This document shows, piece by piece, positions 1 through 7,066 of a stretch of DNA of 10,036 nucleotides. The translations under genes were made by a program, and so were the position numbers. A model generated the notes under the pieces. It was not told the origin of the DNA. It worked only from the letters and a program-made list of their open reading frames with translations, and did no database searches. Positions within the stretch are counted from its first letter, which is position 1, and each line of letters starts with the position of its first letter. The DNA comes from an uncultured Ruminococcus sp. (GTDB lineage: Bacteria > Bacillota > Clostridia > Oscillospirales > Acutalibacteraceae): assembly GCA_902762335.1 (NCBI GenBank), contig CACWNZ010000035.1:1-10036 (forward strand), read 5' to 3'.

Positions 1-152
1 TGTCTGTCCTGCTGATTCTTCTGTGCGTGTTTGCTGCGAATATAACTTCCGGTGCGAAGAATCCTGATCTGCAGGTAATTCCTGCCGGAAACCGTTATCA
101 GGAGGCGCCTGTCAACCTTCAGCCTGTGATTGACAAAGCTGCCGAGGAATAG
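1..152 (+). CDS. C-terminal part of a small membrane-associated protein (5' end outside window)
   Basis: An open frame enters from the left edge (first whole codon at base 3) and ends at TAG 150-152. The visible 49 residues start with a hydrophobic stretch, SVLLILLCVFAANI, long enough for a transmembrane segment or signal-peptide core. A hydrophilic tail rich in Pro, Asn, Gln and Glu follows and ends in DKAAEE. Either this is the last membrane helix of a larger protein with a short exposed tail, or a small exported protein whose first residues are cut off. I do not recognise the family. No terminator follows, so it could be transcribed together with the gene at 222. Confidence 0.55.
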   Translation, partial: SVLLILLCVFAANITSGAKNPDLQVIPAGNRYQEAPVNLQPVIDKAAEE

Positions 153-192
153 TTATAATTTTTGTAGTGGTCGATACAGCCTTTTGTAAACG

Positions 193-209
193 TATTTATC
201 TGATAAATA
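193..209. promoter_or_regulatory. 17-bp palindrome directly upstream of the SD of the 222 gene
   Basis: TATTTATC, a central T, then GATAAATA form a perfect 8-bp inverted repeat that ends one base before the GGAGGA ribosome binding site at 211-216. As DNA it has the size and symmetry of an operator. As RNA it could fold as TATTTA/TAAATA around a 5-base loop beside the SD. The function is inferred from position only. A+T-rich palindromes can arise by chance in such sequence. Confidence 0.35.
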
Positions 210-221
210 AGGAGGATCATA

Positions 222-938
222 ATGGAGCCGAAAGCCAAAAATTATGACGAAGCAGCTGTAGAATGTGTAAAAGAGCTTACGCAGGAAGATATTGAGTGTT
301 TTCGTATGCATATTGATTACTATGAACATCATTTCGAGTATGGACTGTATCTCAGAAATAGATATTTTTATTTAGTAGAAGACAACTTTTTGGGAGATTT
401 TATCCGAGACGGAATGGGTGAAGCTATTTATTTCAAAATGCTTCCGCTGATCTTTCCCGAGTTTAAAGGGTATGAAAAGCTCATAAGAAGAATAACAATA
501 TCACCGTTTGATGACCTTAATGCGAATTATAATCTGAAGTACGGCAAAAATTTTCTCGTCGATATTAAACCCGAGAAGTATTTTTTGATTCCGGAAGATG
601 CACCGCAAGGTGAAAAGGAATTTAAGATCTGGTGTGAAAAACAAAGGCAGGAAGATAAAGAATATTCTCTTGCGATAGCCGAGCGTATCTGGGAATATGA
701 TAAATTCAGGAAAACCGCAATACAATTAGGTTATTCGGAAAACGAAATAGAAGATACACATAAACTATGTGTTGGGCTTATCGAAGAAAAAGAGGTTTTT
801 GTTCCTTTGGAAATTCTGTTTGCTAAAAAAGAAGCGCCGGGATCCATTAATGCAATGACGGCATATCCCAAAATGATAGAATGGTTGTTTTCTAAAGACG
901 AATCAATAATAAAGCTGCTCCCGCAATATATTAAATAG
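222..938 (+). CDS. Hypothetical protein, A+T-rich accessory gene
   Basis: A 238-residue protein starts at ATG 222, six bases after GGAGGA (211-216), which makes the start secure. It has no signal peptide or membrane helix and should be cytosolic. It is highly charged and aromatic-rich. Around residues 24-50 it reads HHFEYGLYLRNRYFYL, which recalls the 'HFGxGxxIRN' region of small bacterial proteins of the DUF6794 type. That likeness is from memory and weak. The middle (about 130-190) is helical and rich in Glu/Lys. The gene is visibly richer in A+T than its neighbours: by hand count, 18 of 60 bases at 481-540 are G or C. This suggests recent acquisition. The next gene begins two bases after its stop, so the two are probably co-translated and may act together. 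No function can be assigned. Confidence 0.75.
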   Translation: MEPKAKNYDEAAVECVKELTQEDIECFRMHIDYYEHHFEYGLYLRNRYFYLVEDNFLGDFIRDGMGEAIYFKMLPLIFPEFKGYEKLIRRITISPFDDLNANYNLKYGKNFLVDIKPEKYFLIPEDAPQGEKEFKIWCEKQRQEDKEYSLAIAERIWEYDKFRKTAIQLGYSENEIEDTHKLCVGLIEEKEVFVPLEILFAKKEAPGSINAMTAYPKMIEWLFSKDESIIKLLPQYIK

Positions 939-940
939 TA

Positions 941-1471
941 ATGGCGGCTCTTAGAGCATCGACCCGTGCAGCAGATTTTATCGACGGATCGCTTTCGGGT
1001 GACCGCAGCATAGCTATAGAGGCTGCCCGCTGCAGTACGAATCATCTTATGTTTAGTTTTGTTTTTTTCAAGCAGTTTAATGATGATGACGAGATAGTGA
1101 TGCTTGCGCTTGAAGCAAACGGCGCCAATATCTGCTATGCATCTGAGCGGATCAGGGGAGACTATGATATGGCTGTGTTTGCTCTGACACACCAAAGGAT
1201 GGGCTACCCGGCAGTTGCATACAAATCTCTTTCGCCGGAGCTGAGGAGCCGCAAAGATCTTGCCATGCTGGAGCTGCAGGCACCTGATCCCTCTTTAAAA
1301 GGCTTTACCGATCAGCTGCTTGATGATGAAGATATCGCGCTGAAGCTCATTGATGATAAGCATTTCCATCCGGTGTATTATATGAGTGACCGAATCAAGC
1401 GTAAATACCTTGACAGGCTGCCCGATTATATGCAGAAGAATATAAGAAGAGAACTGAAAATTGAGGAATAA
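941..1471 (+). CDS. DUF4116-like repeat protein, probably translationally coupled
   Basis: A 176-residue protein made of repeated units of about 25-30 residues with the pattern 'L.DD..IA..A....'. Examples are DDDEIVMLALEANG, SRKDLAMLELQ and LDDEDIALKLIDD, with linkers such as ICYASERIRGDYDMAVFAL. This matches the look of DUF4116 repeats, whose biochemical role is unknown. They are common in gut Firmicutes and Legionella. No signal peptide or membrane helix is visible. The ATG at 941 lies two bases after the TAG of the preceding gene (TAGTAATG), and I see no Shine-Dalgarno sequence in front of it. Expression therefore probably depends on ribosomes finishing the upstream gene. An in-frame TAA at 932-934 rules out a longer upstream start. 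The base composition is closer to the rest of the window than to gene 222. It could also be a fragment of a longer repeat protein. Confidence 0.65.
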   Translation: MAALRASTRAADFIDGSLSGDRSIAIEAARCSTNHLMFSFVFFKQFNDDDEIVMLALEANGANICYASERIRGDYDMAVFALTHQRMGYPAVAYKSLSPELRSRKDLAMLELQAPDPSLKGFTDQLLDDEDIALKLIDDKHFHPVYYMSDRIKRKYLDRLPDYMQKNIRRELKIEE

Positions 1472-1472
1472 C

Positions 1473-1532
1473 GGCTTTTCACGCATGGCTGACAGAAATA
1501 CAGGAATTCAGACCCTGTGCCGTGAAAACGCC
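1473..1532 (+). other. Nested inverted repeat after the DUF4116-like gene
   Basis: GGCTTTTCACG at 1473-1483 pairs with CGTGAAAACGCC at 1521-1532: 11 base pairs with one bulged C at 1529. Inside it, ACAGG at 1500-1504 pairs with CCTGT at 1514-1518. It begins immediately after the stop codon of the upstream gene. No T-run follows, so it is not a standard intrinsic terminator. It may be a 3'-end stabilising structure or a processing site, or it may help end plus-strand transcripts together with the hairpin at 1553-1583. Confidence 0.35.
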
Positions 1533-1545
1533 TGACCGTGTTACA

Positions 1546-1584
1546 AAAAACTCCCCCGAACGCATATCTGTGTCGTTCGGGGGA
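1546..1584 (-). terminator. Rho-independent terminator of the protease operon
   Basis: CCCCCGAACG (1553-1562) and CGTTCGGGGG (1574-1583) form a perfect 10-bp stem with an 11-base loop. Read on the minus strand, the stem is followed by GAGTTTTTTG, a good U-tract, and it lies just past the stop of the protease gene at 1601. On the plus strand only AATTTGT follows, so it may act weakly in that direction for the genes ending at 1471. Confidence 0.85.
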
Positions 1585-1600
1585 ATTTGTCAACGGTTTA

Positions 1601-3640
1601 TCAATAGCGGGAGTCCGCATCGTATTTTCTTATCCGTTTATTTGCTTTGGCGTTCAGCACAAGGCATAGAACAAGGGCAGCAGCGGGCAGCAGAGCCGCG
1701 ATTATCCATACGGCGATAATGCCGCCAGAAACGCCGCCGGCGCTGTCAGCCGATGCTTCGGCGGGCTGTGAGGGCTGCGGCTGTGAGGGCTGCGGCTGTG
1801 AAGTTTGTGGTTGTGAGGTTTGCGGCTGCGAGGGCTGTGACTGTGACGGTTCGTATTGAGAGGGGTCCCAAGCGGATGAATAGAAGCTTTCTGTCATTTC
1901 GCCCAATCTGTCAATATCGTAAAGCCCCGTGTAATCAACGGCGCCTGTGCCGTCGTAAGATACTGTGGTAAGATTAACGTCTGTCGCGGCTCCGCTGTCA
2001 ACATCATCGCCGTTTTTGTCAATGAACTTGGAGCTGCTTGAAATAGCAAAGGGTAACTGCTCGGCGGTGTAGAAAAGTCCTACAGAGCAGGTGCCGCCGC
2101 CGCTTCTTTCGCCAAATACGGGAATGCCGCTGTCCTTCGCCATTACGGGAAGGAGATTGCCGCAGGAGAAGGAATTGTGCGAGCTGAGCACTGCGAACTC
2201 AAGGTCGTAGCTGACGTCCTTGTCGGCATCATCGAAGTTGCCGTCAAGGTTGAAGTCAAAATAACCCTTAGATTCGTCTATCTCTCCCGTGAGGGTATCG
2301 AGCCCGCTCATTGAAACTATATTTGTATGAAGCTCCTTGTTTTTCATAAGACCGAGCATATAGCAAAGCACTGCCTGACTGCCGCCGCCGTTGCAGGATA
2401 CGTCGACAACAAACTTCTTTATGCCGTTGTCTACTGCATAGTCGAGCGACCATTTGAAGGCATCTACGGCGGTATCTACAAAGCTGTCAAAGACGAATAC
2501 TCCCGTGTCTCCGCTGCGCAGGAAGGACACCTTTTCGTCGCCGTCCCATGTCTTTACGGTCTGATACTTTGAATACTGCGCGCTTCTTACGCTGCTCAGC
2601 GAGTTCATGTCATTCAGCGTATTGAGCGAATAGGTCGCGGAAAGCGTGAGCTGAGCAGCGTCCTTGTTCATCGGGTCCCTTGCCTTCTGTATCACGTCAA
2701 GGGCAACGGGGGAGCTCAGATTTTTTTCAACGTCTACAAGGCAGACGTTGAAGGCGGTGTGTCCGCCGTCCCAGAAAATGCCTGAAAGATAGCACATGGC
2801 AAAGACGAGATCGGTCTTATCGGACGAAAGAAGAAGCTGCTTTGCTCTGCGCGTATCGTCGCTGTATTCGTCAAGGGTCTTGTCAAAGCCCTTCTGCTGC
2901 ATAGATGAGGCGACAGCCGACTTTGAGGGGCAGCCGTAGAAGTTATCCATGACGAAGCAAAGCTCGTTATAGGTAAAGGTCACCATTTCGGGGCTTCGCG
3001 CAGTGCTCTCATAAACCGAGGCTCTGTTGACGTAGCTTTTGCCGGAGAGCTCGTCTGAGGTATGCACGAAGTAAATGCAGCCGTCACAATACTCTCCTGC
3101 ATTATAGCTGTCAAAGTAAATGTCCGAGAGCGTGGTCAGCGGGAAATACGCCTTGCCGTCCGCTTCTATAATGTCAATGCCGTATGCGCCGAGGTCGAGG
3201 GTCAGGCTGACGTCCTCATCCTTGACGGTATCTATCGGCTTGCAGTAGGCCGCCTCAAGCATGGTGCCTTCCTTTACCGGCTGAATGGTATTGAAGTACT
3301 TATCTATCGCATCGTAATGGATAGTATCATTCGCGGTGTTGACTATCATTTTGCCGTTTTTATTTGAAACGGAAAAGGTACCGTCAGCGTTTTTCCTGCC
3401 TGTGAAGCTGCCGTCCGTTATGGTGCTCAGATAATCCTCTGCGGTAATATACGGCACGTCGGGCAGGCTGCTGCTGAAAACGCAGGATATAGTACCCGTC
3501 TTGTCATTGCTGAAGATATAGGTCTTCAGCTCCTTTCTGACTATGCCGTCGGGCGCTGCGCTTACCGTCATAGGAGCGGCAGTGCAGACCGCAAGCGCAG
3601 CCGATAGAAAGATACTCAGAACGGAATGCATCTTTTTCAT
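1601..3640 (-). CDS. Exported, membrane-anchored S41-family serine protease
   Basis: A 679-residue protein starts at ATG 3640 behind a strong CAAAGGAG (3655-3648). Residues 1-28 are a signal peptide, probably cut after TVSA. Residues 140-195 (AYGIDIIEADGKAYFPLTTL, then EYCDGCIYF) resemble copper-amine-oxidase-N-like extracellular modules, tentatively. The S41 catalytic region has DGGHT (291-295), a position used for the His of tricorn-type S41 enzymes. It also has DVSCNGGG (413-420), matching the family's 'DxRxNxGG', FSCGN with the likely nucleophile Ser492, and GERSGGG (510-516). The Lys of the Ser/Lys dyad in Ctp/Prc proteases is absent, so a tricorn-like triad is more likely. A calcium-loop-like DFNLDGNFDDAD (462-473) precedes the nucleophile. 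A Pro/Gln/Ser linker (about 596-632), a membrane helix (about 638-663) and a basic tail end the protein, placing the enzyme on the outer face of the membrane. No PDZ domain is recognisable. The substrate is unknown. Confidence 0.88.
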   Translation of the reverse strand: MKKMHSVLSIFLSAALAVCTAAPMTVSAAPDGIVRKELKTYIFSNDKTGTISCVFSSSLPDVPYITAEDYLSTITDGSFTGRKNADGTFSVSNKNGKMIVNTANDTIHYDAIDKYFNTIQPVKEGTMLEAAYCKPIDTVKDEDVSLTLDLGAYGIDIIEADGKAYFPLTTLSDIYFDSYNAGEYCDGCIYFVHTSDELSGKSYVNRASVYESTARSPEMVTFTYNELCFVMDNFYGCPSKSAVASSMQQKGFDKTLDEYSDDTRRAKQLLLSSDKTDLVFAMCYLSGIFWDGGHTAFNVCLVDVEKNLSSPVALDVIQKARDPMNKDAAQLTLSATYSLNTLNDMNSLSSVRSAQYSKYQTVKTWDGDEKVSFLRSGDTGVFVFDSFVDTAVDAFKWSLDYAVDNGIKKFVVDVSCNGGGSQAVLCYMLGLMKNKELHTNIVSMSGLDTLTGEIDESKGYFDFNLDGNFDDADKDVSYDLEFAVLSSHNSFSCGNLLPVMAKDSGIPVFGERSGGGTCSVGLFYTAEQLPFAISSSSKFIDKNGDDVDSGAATDVNLTTVSYDGTGAVDYTGLYDIDRLGEMTESFYSSAWDPSQYEPSQSQPSQPQTSQPQTSQPQPSQPQPSQPAEASADSAGGVSGGIIAVWIIAALLPAAALVLCLVLNAKANKRIRKYDADSRY
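1760..1834 (-). repeat. Five 15-bp tandem repeats encoding the (P/T)SQPQ cell-wall linker
   Basis: Residues 603-627 of the protease read as five imperfect pentapeptides of the form P/T-S-Q-P-Q. They are encoded by 15-bp units that appear on the plus strand as GGCTGCGGCTGTGAG-type repeats. The tract lies between the catalytic domain and the membrane helix, where such spacers usually cross the peptidoglycan. The unit is a multiple of three, so copy-number change by slippage would alter linker length without breaking the frame. The paralog upstream has a Ser/Asp/Ala-rich linker instead. Confidence 0.8.
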
Positions 3641-3696
3641 AATAAGACTCCTTTGTTTGTAATATTTTATGCCGCTGTATCGTATCCCGGCGGCTG

Positions 3697-5703
3697 TTAT
3701 TTTTCTTCGTGGTCGGGGCTGCCGTCTTTATTTTCGGCGGGTCCTTTTCTTTTCTTCACGGCTATAATAACGGCTATGACCGCTATAACGGCAATGGCTG
3801 CGGGAACAGCAATATATGACCACAGCATATTGCCCGCGCCTGCCTGTGAAGATGAACGGTTGTCGTCTGATGAGGCGGCGGTGTCGGAGGTGCTGTCATC
3901 TGCGGCGCTGCTGTCCGCGGAGGCGTAGTGTTTTGCGGTCAGTTCGCCGAGATTATCAAGGTCATAGAAATCCGAATAATCCAATTGTTTGTTTCCGTCG
4001 TCGTCATGAGTGATATTTGTCAGCTTTATATCTACCTTAGCGCCCAGATCAATATCCTCGCCGTCCTTGTTGATATTCTTATAATAGCATGACAGCGTAT
4101 AGGGGAGAAGCTCGGCAGTATAGCTGCGGCACACACCGCAGGAGCCGCCGCCGCTTTCTTCTCCGAATATCGCAATGCCGTTGTCGGCAGCGAGCGCGGG
4201 AAGAAGATTTCCGCATGAAAACGAATAATGGGAGGCGAGCACCGAAAAATTGAGGTCGTAGGAGATGTCTCAATCCGCCTCGCCGAATTTGCCGTCAAGG
4301 TTGAGGTCGACCGAATAGCCCTGTTCTGTCACTCTTTCGGTAAGCGTGTTGAGTGAACTCATCGATATATAATTGGTATGATTATCCTTGCTTGTCATTG
4401 CGGCGAGCATATAAGCGGCAACAGGAACAAGCCCGCCCGTATTGCATGAGACGTCAACGATGAAATTCTTTATGCCGTTCTCCACGGAATAGTCAAGCGC
4501 CCACTTGAAGGCGGGTACGGCATCGCTCAGAAAATTGTTGAATATGAAAACGCCCGTATCTCCGCTGCGTATAAATGAAGCCTCTGACATTCCTTCCCAT
4601 GTCTTCACCGTCTCATATCGTGAATAATCCTTCGCTCTCTGCTCTTTGAGCATATCAATGCTTTCTTTATTCCACTGACTGTACTGCTCCGCCTGCTTTA
4701 TTACCGAAACGTCCTTGTCGGTTTCGTCCTTTACCTTTTCGGACAGGATTGTCCCTACCGGCGAATCATTGTAGTATGCCAACAGCTCGGAGCTGCCGAG
4801 GAAAAAGTTTGTATGACCGCCGTCGTAAAAAAGATAGGTCAGGTAGTACATACCTACAATAAAGTCGGACATTTTATCCGAGAGAAGAAGCTCCTTTGCC
4901 CTTCGCGACTCGTCGCTGTATTCATCGAGGGTCTTGTCAAAGCCCTTTTCGGCTACAGAGGCGGCAAGTTTTGCCGTTGCCGGACGGCCGTAGAGCTTAT
5001 CCATTACAAAGCAAAGCTCTCTGTACGTATAGTCAGCCGTTTCAGGACTGCGCTCGTTTTTTGCATAGACAGATGATCTGTCGTAATATGAGCTGTTGGT
5101 GAGCATATCGTCATCCGTGTGGACGAAATAGATGCACCCGTCGCAGTATTCGCCCGAATTGGAAACCGCTAAAAACAGGTCTGATATTGTGGTAAGCGGA
5201 AAATATGCCTTGCCGTCTGATTCTATAAGGTCAATGCCGTAGGCGCCGAGATCTATCGTCAGATCCTTTGCGCCCTCATTGTCTGTCGCTTCGAGAGTGC
5301 GGACATAGTTGACGGTATTGAGGATAGCGCCTTTGGAACGGGGTCTTAATCCTGCAAAAAAATCGTTATCTGCGCCGAAAAATATCGTGTCCTTTTCGGT
5401 ATCGACTATCATTTTACCCGTTGCTCCCGTCACCGTAAAGGTACCGTCGGGGTTTTTCGCTTCGGGAAAGCCTAAAGACGTAACGCAGCCGAGATAATCC
5501 CCGGCGGTTATATACGGAACGTCAGGCAGCTTATCGCTGAAAATACAGTTGAGCTTTGTGGTGTCGTCCATGCTGAAAAGATAGGCGGTAAGCTCTTTTT
5601 TTGTCAGCCCGTCATTTTCCGCATGAGCCGTAAGCGGTGCGGCGCAGCCTGCGGTTATCGCCGCCGAAAGAATAATGCTAAGAAGGCTATGGATCCTTTT
5701 CAT
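3697..5703 (-). pseudogene. S41-family protease paralog interrupted by one in-frame TGA
   Basis: The product would have 668 codons, collinear over its whole length with the intact protease at 1601-3640. An in-frame TGA sits at 4272-4270 (codon 478), where the paralog has Lys. Before it are a signal peptide, a CDGC motif, DGGHT (294-298), DVSCN (417-421) and a VDLNLDGKFGEAD calcium-loop-like segment. After it, in the same frame, come the catalytic FSCGN (Ser496), GEESGGG, a Ser/Asp/Ala linker, a membrane helix (about 628-649) and a KKRKG tail. The TGA product would lack the nucleophile and the anchor. I chose ATG 5703 because it aligns with the paralog's first residues and has AGAAGGGA (5722-5715) upstream. 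GTG 5712 is too close to that site. No ribosome binding site precedes the GTG at 4242, so restart is unlikely. The gap to the next gene is 56 bp, consistent with one operon. A recent nonsense mutation, a base-call error and programmed readthrough all remain possible. Confidence 0.85.
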
Positions 5704-5746
5704 AGATTTCACTGTCCCTTCTTCACGGTGATCAGTTTATAATAGA

Positions 5747-5755
5747 ATTATAACA
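5747..5755 (-). promoter_or_regulatory. Extended -10 promoter of the protease operon
   Basis: On the minus strand TGTTATAAT (5755-5747) is an exact extended -10 (TGnTATAAT) about 44 bases before the ATG at 5703. The hexamer 17 bases further upstream, TAGTAT, is a poor -35, as is usual for extended -10 promoters. The surrounding 40 bases are very A+T-rich. Confidence 0.6.
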
Positions 5756-6013
5756 TAATCTTTTAAAAAATACTATCGGAATTATCCGATTTTCGTGAAG
5801 CAGGCAAGAAATACCGATACGGGATCCTTTCTGTGCAGAACTATAGCCCCATGCGCCTGCGGCAGTATGTCGCACACTTTTTCGCACTCAACTTCGTTGT
5901 TATTTCATACTTCTACGCCGCGGATACGGCTTATACAGCATGGGCGCGGGCATAAAAGTTTGATACCGAAAGAAAGTTGTGCCGCGAACACGGCACCGGC
6001 GGCTCGCCGGAGG
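5756..6013. other. Divergent intergenic region, no confirmed gene
   Basis: About 330 bp separate the divergent protease and birA genes, and this is the part between their promoters. I see no gene that can be supported. One plus-strand frame is open for 62 codons (5767-5955) without a credible start or ribosome binding site. Its conceptual product is aromatic-rich and ends in AADTAYTAWARA. The other strand is also open for 40 codons (5782-5904). Such double-sided openness can mark decayed coding sequence or an intergenic repeat. I do not recognise either translation. The region ends in the two hairpins listed separately. Confidence 0.4.
5979..6010. other. Two adjacent hairpins upstream of the birA promoter
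   Basis: GTGCCG (5979-5984) pairs with CGGCAC (5991-5996) across a 6-base loop. CCGGCG (5996-6001) pairs with CGCCGG (6005-6010) across GCT, sharing base 5996. Both are G+C-rich and end four bases before the -35 box of birA. No T-run follows on either strand, so they are not ordinary terminators. They could be a protein-binding site or the end of an intergenic repeat element. Confidence 0.4.
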
Positions 6014-6042
6014 TTGAAGTGAGGGAAGGGGTGTGGTATAAT
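6014..6042 (+). promoter_or_regulatory. Sigma-A-type promoter of birA
   Basis: TTGAAG (6014-6019), a 17-base spacer, and TATAAT (6037-6042) with an extended -10 TGG directly before it form a strong housekeeping promoter. The expected start is near 6049, which gives a leader of about 44 bases. I see no palindrome resembling a biotin operator (TTGTTAAC-type half sites) overlapping it. Confidence 0.8.
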
Positions 6043-6092
6043 AGCAGACGGAGTTTTCCGAAAGGGAAAGACAAGAAACGGGAGTGGAGAGA

Positions 6093-7061
6093 ATGAAGTC
6101 AAGGATACTGAATATGCTGAAGGAAGCGGACGGATACGTTTCGGGAGAAAAGCTCAGCGATGAGCTGGGGATAACGAGAAGCGCGGTCTGGAAGCATATC
6201 ACAGCGCTGCGTGATGAGGGCTACGGGATAGATTCCGTGAGGAACAGAGGATACCTGCTGAGATACGAGCCCGACCTGCTTTCTGCGGAAAAAATATCGC
6301 AGGGACTTGATACCGCCGTCGTCGGCAGCAGTGTTATAACGCTGAGAACGACAGACAGTACAAACGAGGAGATAAAGCGCCTTGCGCGCGGTGGAGCAGC
6401 TAACGGTACGGTGGTGACCGCAGAGGAGCAGACCGCAGGCAGAGGCAGGTTCGGCAGGGCATGGAGCTCGGGAAATGACGGCGGACTGTATTTCTCTTTC
6501 CTGCTCAGACCCGAGCTGCCGCCCTCGGATATTGCATCAATAACTCTTGCCGTGGGCTATGCGGTGTGCCTTGCGCTAAGAGAGCAGTGCGGCATTGATG
6601 CAAAAATTAAGTGGCCCAACGATATAATAGTCGGCAGCAGAAAGCTGTGCGGTATCCTTACGGAAATGGCGGCGCAGAGCGACCGCATAGATTACGTTAT
6701 CCCCGGGATAGGCATAAACGTGAATAACCGCAGCTTTCCCGATGAGATAGCGTCAAAAGCGACGTCGGTATATATCGAAACGGGCAGGGAGACCGACCGC
6801 AGCGTTCTGCTGAGGGAAATACTTAAAAAGCTGGACGAAGTGCTCGGCAATTTTCTTATAAGCCTTTCTATAGACGATATAGAGCATTTCAAGAGTATAT
6901 GCGCAACTATAGGCAGAGAGGTCACCGTTATACGGGGTGCGCAGAAGCTTAAAGGTACCGCGGGCAGTATCACCGCCTCGGGTGAGCTGATAGTGAGGAC
7001 GGAGAACGGCGAGGAGCTTACCGTAAACTCCGGCGAGGTTACGGTGCAGGGTATTTACTGA
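6093..7061 (+). CDS. birA: Bifunctional biotin-[acetyl-CoA-carboxylase] ligase / biotin operon repressor BirA
   Basis: The enzyme activates biotin with ATP and transfers it to a lysine of biotin carrier proteins such as those of acetyl-CoA carboxylase or oxaloacetate decarboxylase. It acts in the cytosol. The 322 residues match the length of the E. coli protein (321). An N-terminal winged helix-turn-helix (about 8-55, with LGITRSAVWKHITALRDEG) marks the repressor-type (class II) ligase. The catalytic domain has GRGRFGR (116-122, biotinyl-AMP loop), KWPNDI (173-178), GILTEM (187-192) and GIGINVN (205-211). The C-terminal SH3-like domain runs from about 270. I start at ATG 6093, eight bases after GGGAG (6080-6084), rather than at GTG 6084, which overlaps that site. 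The gene appears monocistronic. Without operator-like sequence here, any repressor targets would lie elsewhere. Confidence 0.93.
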   Translation: MKSRILNMLKEADGYVSGEKLSDELGITRSAVWKHITALRDEGYGIDSVRNRGYLLRYEPDLLSAEKISQGLDTAVVGSSVITLRTTDSTNEEIKRLARGGAANGTVVTAEEQTAGRGRFGRAWSSGNDGGLYFSFLLRPELPPSDIASITLAVGYAVCLALREQCGIDAKIKWPNDIIVGSRKLCGILTEMAAQSDRIDYVIPGIGINVNNRSFPDEIASKATSVYIETGRETDRSVLLREILKKLDEVLGNFLISLSIDDIEHFKSICATIGREVTVIRGAQKLKGTAGSITASGELIVRTENGEELTVNSGEVTVQGIY

Positions 7062-7066
7062 AAGCG

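Noticed and set aside
731..1195. 154-codon minus-strand frame
   Set aside because: It lies opposite two well-supported plus-strand genes and has no ribosome binding site. Its translation is Cys/His/Ser-rich, as expected of a shadow frame.
1760..1834. CRISPR-like or minisatellite array
   Set aside because: The 15-bp units are contiguous without spacers and encode a Pro/Gln/Ser linker in frame.
3671..3695. Terminator or attenuator between the two protease genes
   Set aside because: Only a 5-bp GCCGC/GCGGC pairing with a long loop and no U-tract is visible. The genes are probably co-transcribed.
3697..4242. Separate gene for the C-terminal half of the protease starting at GTG 4242
   Set aside because: There is no ribosome binding site, the start falls within a conserved strand before the catalytic serine, and the frame is continuous with the upstream part.
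4270..4272. TGA read as an amino acid under an alternative genetic code
   Set aside because: birA and the Lrp gene both end at TGA in expected places, so TGA is an ordinary stop in this genome.
4270..4272. Selenocysteine codon
   Set aside because: The intact paralog has Lys, not Cys, at this position, and the site is not a redox motif.
5795..6022. 75-codon plus-strand frame in the intergenic region
   Set aside because: It has no ribosome binding site, runs through the birA promoter -35 box, and has an atypical composition.
6014..6092. BirA operator controlling birA itself
   Set aside because: No long TTGTTAAC-type palindrome overlaps the promoter or the leader.
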